The position numbers were made by a program, and so were the translations under genes. DNA of 64,000 nucleotides from Porphyra umbilicalis (taxonomy: Eukaryota > Rhodophyta > Bangiophyceae > Bangiales > Bangiaceae): assembly GCA_002049455.2 (NCBI GenBank), contig KV918762.1:124001-188000 (forward strand), read 5' to 3'. The stretch's first letter is position 1; each line of letters begins with the position of its first letter. Below, in pieces: positions 57,367-64,000 of the stretch. Below the pieces are notes generated by a model that had not been told where the DNA came from, ran no database searches, and was given only the letters and a program-made list of their open reading frames with translations.

Positions 57367-58460
57367 TGAAGGATCTGAAGGCCGGTGATATTGATCTCTC
57401 TGATGAGGAAGCTGACTAGAGAACACGCTCAATTGACGGTAAAGGTGACGCTTTACGAAGACTCGACGGCTGAAGCGCTGAGAAGCTGACGTTGGACAGT
57501 CATGGCTTACTTCATGCCCTTGGCTGCCCTCTGGCCCCGGCCGAACGACGTTTCTGTCTACCCGTGGAAGCGGGTGCTTTTATCACCTCCTCAGAGTGGC
57601 TGCTCTTTTTGTTTGTTTTCTTTGCTATTTTTTCTGTTTTTATCAGTGAATTCATCTATAACAACCAGTCTTGCACCGCAGTGAGGGAACATACGCGCGA
57701 TGAATCGCTGTGATTATCCTCAGTGCAGAACATGCAAAAGTTGGCAGGAATTTCTGCGACACTGTTTCGCAGTCGATCATAAAGGGAGGTCCCCAAACAG
57801 CACGATGGAGAGACCTCAGGCGGGTCCATGAAGGAGCCCACAGATAGTCTGGTTGGCAGCTCCTCAGTTATGCCAAAAACTCATGTTCTGCTTTGTTGCA
57901 GCAGTTGACGTCAGGATGGTCTCTTCGTCAATTTTGCGGCCCTGCTCCAGTGCTGTTCCGGAAACTGTTGTCCGTATGAGTTTGCTCTCTTTTCACGCGT
58001 CTGCCTGTGTCTCTAAAAAGAGAAAAGAATGGAGAGCGGGCGCCGGCTGCTGTGGCGACTCAATCCTACGGCATGGACACTCAAATGATCTCCGTCCAAT
58101 CCAATTTGTGAGCGCATGGCATTGTCTGCACTCAATCGATAGAACAGTCCAGGGTCAGTGCTGCTGGATGCGCCGTAGAACTATCTGACAGACAGTCTTG
58201 GAAACAGTTCCTGGATGGACCCCATGTTCATCCGTCATCCGATCTCACATTAATCCGTGCACTAGTGCGGGATAAGTCCAGTACCACGCCGCCGGCTTAT
58301 CCTATCATACCAAAGATGATATGATCTGAGATGATCCCACATCGATCACGGAACTTTCCTGCGGATAATCCGTTGAGCAGCCGTGAGTCGAATCCCAAAT
58401 ATAGCTTCTTATTTATATTGAAATAATAGATTTTAACAAAGACACGGACGGATCTTCATT
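57367..58460. other. Unique, AT-richer sequence without a recognised gene
   Basis: Contains only short frames. It lies between the putative membrane-protein exon and the 5' region of transposon copy 2, and may include the outer end of that element. Confidence 0.3.
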
Positions 58461-59363
58461 CCAACACACAGTGCAGCGAGACGAATGCTCGTCCTCATTT
58501 AATCCTAGCCGAGAAAATCGAGAAATCCACGGAATAAGACTGAGGATCGGTTTTCCCATACAGCCACATCGATTCTCGAGGTTGGTTCGACGCGTTTCTG
58601 AGATCGTACTGTATTGATCCACGGATTGGCTCAGGACCGTCTGTCAGTTATTCCGAAAGATCGTCCTGAGGCGATCCCTCACCCGATGTGGGGCGAGACA
58701 TGGAATTAATCAGCACTCTATCCTGCGAGCTCGTCCAGTGCTCCCGTCTAGTCTATCCTCAAGATCATCGTGAGGATCAACTGCGGAAGCTTCAGGAACA
58801 GTCCCCCAGGTAGTCCTCAGGATCAAACTGAGAACCAGGCAACGGACTAGCCCATGGCAGGAGCAGTCGCTCAAGTGGACACGTCTCTTTGTCGCCCAAG
58901 TGCGGTTGATCTGGCAGGGTCTTGCAACCGGGAACGACGCAAAACGTACAGATCTGACTACCGGAACGTCGCTCGTCTCTGGCGCACGCACCGGAGTCTC
59001 GGGAGAGTTTCGTCGTGGTGCATTGCCTCTGCACCGCCCTCCTCCACCGCTTCTCTTGCAACCTTGTCCTTGTGCGCTGCTGTTATCGTACTGCCCCCGC
59101 TCCGTGCATATGCCCAGCTCGTGGTGTCACCTCTCCTCGAGTCGCGCTGTGTACCGTCTCTATATGAGGATCTCTTTGTTCTGCTTTCCCTCTGTGGTTG
59201 CTTTCTTAAGTTTGACCGTCTTATGCTTGACTATCCGTGTACACAAAAGGCCTCTCCATGGACTGACGTCTAGTGTGTGTCACTACCACTAAACTTGGGT
59301 GACTGCCCGCGCTCTTACAGAACGTTTTATTCCGCAGTGTACGACCACGGCACAAAAGAAGAC
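58461..59363 (+). promoter_or_regulatory. 5' leader of transposon copy 2
   Basis: Matches 42820-43717 before copy 1 (gctcgtcctcatttaatcct, atcgattctcgaggttggttcgacgcgtttctgag). It likely holds the promoter and 5' terminus of the element. Flanking terminal repeats and target duplication were not resolved. Confidence 0.5.
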
Positions 59364-62276
59364 ATGAGGCGTCGTCGGCGTGGCCCGCGAGGTGTTGCCT
59401 TCTTTCATCTCAATGATGGGAACCTATTGCACATGGAAGAGCAGCAAGCGTCATCAGGCCCGGCTGCCCGTACTGGCGGCTTGGAGGATCCTGAAAGCAG
59501 CGCCGCAAACCAAACCCCAAATGATTCAGGCACCTGGGAGGCACCAGCGCATTCTGTGGGAGACTATGAGGACGTTGCTCTATCCTCCGACTCTGGGCGT
59601 GACGGGTGTCCCTCAGATGACTCGGAATTCTCCTTCGAGGGGGACCGCGATCGTGCGGGCTTTGTATCGCGTCGCGAGTTCGTGTGCTTGGGTTACCTGT
59701 ACGGCAGAACGCGCGTCACGCTGAGGCAGTACGACATTATGCGAGAGGCAGAAAACTCCTTTGATCCGACAGAAAAATGGCCGTCGCGGTGGCGCTTGCG
59801 AAAACTGCGCGAGCACATGTTAAAGTCTGCAATACCCCTACGACGGGAGATGACAACACGCCAGCTACCTGTTGGAAAAGGGAAAGCCATGCGTAAACTG
59901 CCGAATGTGGAAGTGTCGTACATTACGTTTTCTGAGCACATGAAGAGGGACTTTGCGGATTCTGTAACAGCAGCACTGCTTCACAACAAAGGGGACTCTC
60001 GAATAGGCACAGTCGAGCGACCGGCCGAGTTCTTTCAAACAGTGGCGGCCAGGGACCCCGCCAGGTTTAATGTGAACAGGGTCTTCTTCCGTGACGAACA
60101 CAGCTTTGACATTGGATGCACGGCCAAGATCTCTTTTAATGAAGCGACCGTGTTCGAGGCCCGCTTGTTAAGCACCTCCTTGGCGCCTGACGGAAGCGTA
60201 ACCACATCGGCGTCCACGTATGCTCCTGAACGCACGTTGCGGGTAGGTGACTCACTCGCGCTGTTTGAGGCGCTCCCCGGGTTTATGCCGCCAGAGCTCT
60301 GGGCGTCCTGTTTCACGGAAGAGCGCCGTGTGACGCTACGCTTCACGCGGTCCGGTGGCGTGTTTGTTATCGCCGTACGGGAGTCCACCGAGGATGAAAA
60401 GGATTCATGGTCAGCTTTGACTGCCGCCAGCCCCTTAGAGCTGTCACATGTGCCTCAGCCCTGCGAAGACAACCTTTCCGAGAAGGACCCATATGTGCTG
60501 TGCGTGTCGCTGTATAGCGACGAGTTCAATGCGCATAAGCGTCCCCGCGGAAGCCTGGAGGGCTACTACGGGGGTTACACATCGCTGTGTTTGGAGGATC
60601 GTGCGTATTCTGTCGGTCCTCTCTTTTACCTCCCCTGAGGAGCAATCCCGGATGCCCTGCTCAAAAAAATCGTCGACGACTTGATAATAGCGGGTAAGGA
60701 GGGCTTGGCTATCTATGACGCCTTCAAAAAGGAGAGTGTTGTCATTCGGGTGTACCTGTGCCTCGGTGTATCTGACTTCCCCATGGCCGCCAAGTTCTCC
60801 AACTCAATAGGCGCTCCAGGCAGAGCACTGCACAAGCTGCGACATTGTGCAAACAAAAACACTCACAGAAAGGAAAGAGAGAGCGATGAGCAGCACGGTA
60901 TCTTTCAATGTGAAGGACTCACGGTACTCAAGAACGCAAGAGCGAACTTCTCTCATCATGTCTGTCATAAAGAACAAACCGGGACTATCGACAGACGCAG
61001 TGAAGGACGCACTCCCGTTGAATGGCATTACGGACAAGACAGGCAGTCTAATGATGCGCCTGGCCGAGGCCCGGGTACCTGGGACGTTTGACATACACGA
61101 GCACGTCATAGTTGCTCCTTCACATCTTCTATACAACAACATCGGCTCACACCTCCTGATGAAAGCGTACGAGGCGCTCTCAGTTGAGCAGCGAGACAAG
61201 TTCATGCGGGAAATGCGCCGAAGTGCGAAGCATGTTCCGACACACACGATCCTGTCCTCATTCGAGCCAGAAAAAATGGGTGGCACAACTCTGTCAATTT
61301 CAGACTATGCAGTGCTGATCACAGTAGGTCCCACTGTCCTACAGTACCTTGTGCACAGCACGGCCACGTCACCTCACGCACGTGCTGCTCTCAGAGGTCT
61401 CAAGGCCCTGCGACGGTTTTCCACGGCACTGTTCTATGTGCCAACCTTCTTTTTGGACGGGGAGAAGGCCATGAGAGAGCGGCCGACCGTCGCTGAGCTC
61501 CAAGCTATGGGCGAGAGCCTCATGATTGAGCTGCGTAGACTGTTACCATTTAACGGAAGTTGGGAGAGACCGTCCGTACATCGTGTACTGCAACTGTTAC
61601 ATCGCACCCTCCCACTTGCGCAGCTGGCGTCAGCGATATGTGAGCTCATTTTCGAGAAGTTCCACCAAGATCTGAAGCGGGAGGTGAGCCAGAGTAACAG
61701 TCGGAACCCCGATGAGTACTCCATGCAAAGGTGGAGAGAGAAGGCCAGCCATTGAAGTCTGTCACTTTTCATAGCCTCCGTCCTCACAAACGACAATCAC
61801 TGTCCACCAACATGCGCTGGCGTCCACGAACAGCCGCGCGCACGGTTCTGGGATCCACCTAGAAGTTCTGCCGAAGTCGTGCGCCCAACGCACATCTGGC
61901 ATTCTGGCGTCAAGCCACGCAAAGGCATCGACCGTCTGTCCTCCGAGAAGGGTCCACAGTGTCTCTGCATGAGAACGGAGCCACCCCCGAACACGAGTCT
62001 GGCTCCGATCTGTTGGATAGCAGAGAATTGCGCTTTGTCCGTGTGCAGTCCATTGGAACAATCGATGGCGAGCTCCATGTCGCCTGTGAGACCTGGAAGA
62101 TACCAGCGATGGCATTCAGCGTCTTGGGACAGCCCGTTGAAGTCACAATCGACACTGAAGCTGGATTGTGTTTGGTACCAGCTGACCATGTGAGACAACT
62201 TGCCTTCGTTCTGCCCTGCGGGCAGCACAACGTGATGTTCACCAAGAGATCTGGCTTCCACTTCAAGAGTGGATGA
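59364..62276 (+). pseudogene. Tnp2/CACTA-like transposase, decayed copy 2
   Basis: Paralogue of the gene at 43718-46705, alignable over its length. The first frame starts at ATG 59364 and ends at TGA 60636-60638, where copy 1 has the second Pro of YLPPGA. Homology continues in the same frame through VDDLI, AGKEGLAIYDAF and SDFPMAAKFSNSIG. A 1-nt loss near 60815 shifts the CTSC zinc region out of frame. The next intact piece (about 60855-61755) runs from RKERAMSSTVSF to RWREK, after which about 26 codons present in copy 1 are missing and the frame changes again (GQPLKSVTFHS). The tail from about 61960 ends in TKRSGFHFKSG and TGA at 62276. At least four lesions make it non-functional, though its sequence helps define conserved blocks. 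Confidence 0.85.
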
Positions 62277-62528
62277 CTGGGGGAGTTTTTGCCAATGCGG
62301 CTGCGGTAGGATGCAGCTGAGTGAAAGTGTATATTGTGTTCTCTGGATGTCTCACCTCACCGAGCAAAACGAGCAATATTGTCAAGGCAGTATCACACGA
62401 AAAAGTAGAAGAAAAAAGCGCACAAAACTCCACGCCCCACCCCCCATCGGGAACGTCGGAAGTAAGAGCTCATGACCCGGAGACTATCAAACAAAAGAAA
62501 ATCAGTGGTAACCAGAAACATGTCTTAC
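62277..62528. other. Convergent intergenic spacer of transposon copy 2
   Basis: Corresponds to 46706-46898 in copy 1. AT-rich; contains a run of 11 C at about 62549-62559 just inside the neighbouring gene's end. Confidence 0.4.
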
Positions 62529-64000
62529 TCAAGAGGCACCCTTCCGCCCCCCCCCCCCGAGCACCTTCAGCTTGTCCACCAACAGGTACACGCTGCTGTT
62601 GGACAGCCGCTGCATCAGCACAGGAGCATGACATCCGGACAGGTCCTGAGAGGTCGGAAGACCCTGGCGGAGCCGATTGTGCTCTGCATCGAACATGACA
62701 GGTGCACACCGCCAGCAGCACAGTGGCGCGTTAGGAACCGCATCATCACCGAGCTGCTCAATGCACGCCGGGCAGACAACCGCAGAAATCCATGTGACCA
62801 CACCACAGTGAGGGCATGAACCGCCGTCAACAGAGTAGTCTGTAGCAGGTTCCTCCATCTCGTTTGGGAGCACTAAGGGCTCACCCTCCGGCTGGATCGC
62901 ATTTTCGACGATAAACTGCTGAACAGCTCGTGATGTGCTTCCAAGGGCCACAGCAGTGGGCTTGTTGCCTCCCCAGCCTGGCTGAGAGTCCACTTCCATG
63001 AAGGTAACGACACTGTTGAGGTACTCTTCTAAAAACGACACCATCACGGCGACATCGCGTCGGAATTCTGCTGGCTCCCACGCTTCATAGGTCTTTGCAT
63101 CGCCGCACCGCCACTCCCCGTCGGCTAGCTTCTGAGCGGCAAGCACCAGAAACTTTTCGAAAGGGATGTGGATTGTGAGCTTCGTGCGCCAGTGTGCGGC
63201 ATGTTCTATCGCATAGGAGAGCCAACCCGTGCATGCCAGGTTCACCGCAGAGGCTATGTTTGGTCCCCCGTTGAAACCACTGTGCAGTACTCCGTACCCC
63301 GTTACAACAAAGTCCCCAGTCTCCATCATGTGGAACCCCACGCGAACGACATGCGCTAGAAACAGAGTCGCAGGCCAAAGGCACGCTTTCACGGCGAGTA
63401 CCTCCTATACATCCCCTCCAGCCGCTGCCAGTACAGCGGGGTCCATGTGTTCTCGCATGACGCGCTCGGCTCGCGGACGTTCGGGGGCAGGAATAACAAA
63501 CCAAAACTTATTTGAGCCCTTCTGCAAGTACGATGAGGACTGCAGCAGACTGTCCTTCACGTGCTAGCTGAAGTGGGACCCTCTGGTCCCAGCGTAAAGC
63601 AGTTTGGTGTTCATCCATTCGTACATAGACGCGGCACCGAGAATGGTGTGGTGGTTTTGAGTGCGTGGATTCTCAAAGCGCTCACGAGGAGGAACAGGAG
63701 CCGATATGGCGGTACAGGAAGGGTCGCCAAGGCTCCTGCTGCACCCATCCTCGTTTCGAGGTGACATATCTGAAAGATAGTATACATCGATTGGTCTTGG
63801 CTCACCGCCCATCACCATCTTCTCGTTCCGAGCAGCGGTCACCTGTTGCACCCATGTGACGCTCGGATCATTCACACTGCTGAGGAAGCGTTTCACACCA
63901 AAGTCTTTGTACTCGGCTCGAAGGGAAGCTGCGCTCTCGCTGACCTTTCGGTTGAGTTCCGTAGCAGACAACCGTTTTTCCCGTTCTGACGGCAGCTGAG
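62529..64000 (-). pseudogene. JmjC dioxygenase with C5HC2-type zinc cluster, decayed copy 2 (truncated by window end)
   Basis: Paralogue of 46899-48607; its 5' part lies beyond the window. One frame carries the homology throughout but has two TAG codons, each where copy 1 has Trp: one in front of the metal site (about 63566, reading GSHFS-stop-HVKD) and one near 63408 (GGDV-stop-EVL). The iron-binding HVED is HVKD, so the acidic ligand is lost. The distal motif GYGVLHSGFNGGPNIASAVN is kept. The C-terminal zinc cluster is in frame here: CPHCGVVTWISAVVCPAC then LCCWRCAP, matching C5HC2-type spacing, and ends SVYLLVDKLKVLGGG. This copy proves that the zinc cluster belongs to the JmjC protein, although copy 1 needs a frame change to reach it. 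It is tail-to-tail with the decayed transposase. Confidence 0.85.

Noticed and set aside
1..64000. tRNA or rRNA genes
   Set aside because: I did not find a convincing cloverleaf with intact T-loop and D-loop words, or any rRNA-like conserved segment.

Overview
This is a GC-rich, gene-poor, transposon- and satellite-dense piece of a eukaryotic nuclear genome. The evidence is cut-and-paste transposons of eukaryotic superfamilies (PIF/Harbinger, Tc1/mariner, KDZ, a Tnp2/CACTA-like family, a hAT-type non-autonomous element), a broken Polycomb E(z) methyltransferase gene, JmjC proteins with a C5HC2-type zinc cluster, long satellite arrays, and no operon-like layout. Long reading frames appear intron-poor and use all three standard stop codons. 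The base composition and the mix of elements suit a GC-rich alga (for example a red alga) or another protist, but nothing in the sequence fixes the species.

Layout. 0-0.8 kb: 3' part of an unknown gene running in from the left edge. 1.0-2.2 kb: about 236-bp tandem repeats. 2.7-6.5 kb: an E(z)-like histone methyltransferase pseudogene with EED-binding, MCSS, SANT, CXC and SET blocks. 7.1-7.7 kb: degenerate GT-rich repeats. 7.8-8.8 kb: a Tc1/mariner transposase with one catalytic Asp changed to Asn. 10.5-11.6 kb: 91-bp array. 13.7-14.6 kb: a frameshifted three-finger C2H2 gene. 14.8-24.2 kb: a 9-kb satellite (115-bp then 114-bp units) with internal segmental duplications, split by an 849-bp hAT-like element flanked by an 8-bp duplication.

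24.27-30.25 kb is one complete PIF/Harbinger element: 19-bp inverted ends, a TCA target duplication, a SAP-domain accessory gene on the left and a DDE transposase on the right in convergent orientation, and a 2.4-kb near-perfect palindrome between them. 30.3-35.7 kb is a very GC-rich block without a recognised gene. 35.7-40.9 kb holds a small unknown gene and a KDZ-superfamily transposase with cysteine clusters.

42.8-54.2 kb and 58.5-64 kb (truncated by the window end) are two copies of the same unusual transposon. Each has a Tnp2-like DDE transposase on the + strand facing, tail to tail, a JmjC dioxygenase with a C5HC2-type zinc cluster on the - strand. In copy 1 the transposase is intact and the JmjC iron and cofactor ligands are present; upstream in the same reading frame lie a 249-bp repeat array and a Ulp1/C48-like domain whose His, Asp and Cys positions all appear replaced. 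Copy 2 is decayed. My reading is a transposon family carrying its own histone-demethylase-type enzyme, perhaps to erase silencing marks. The pairing is seen in the sequence; the anti-silencing role is inference. 54.4-55.3 kb is a 138-bp array, and 56.5-57.4 kb may hold an exon of an unknown membrane protein.
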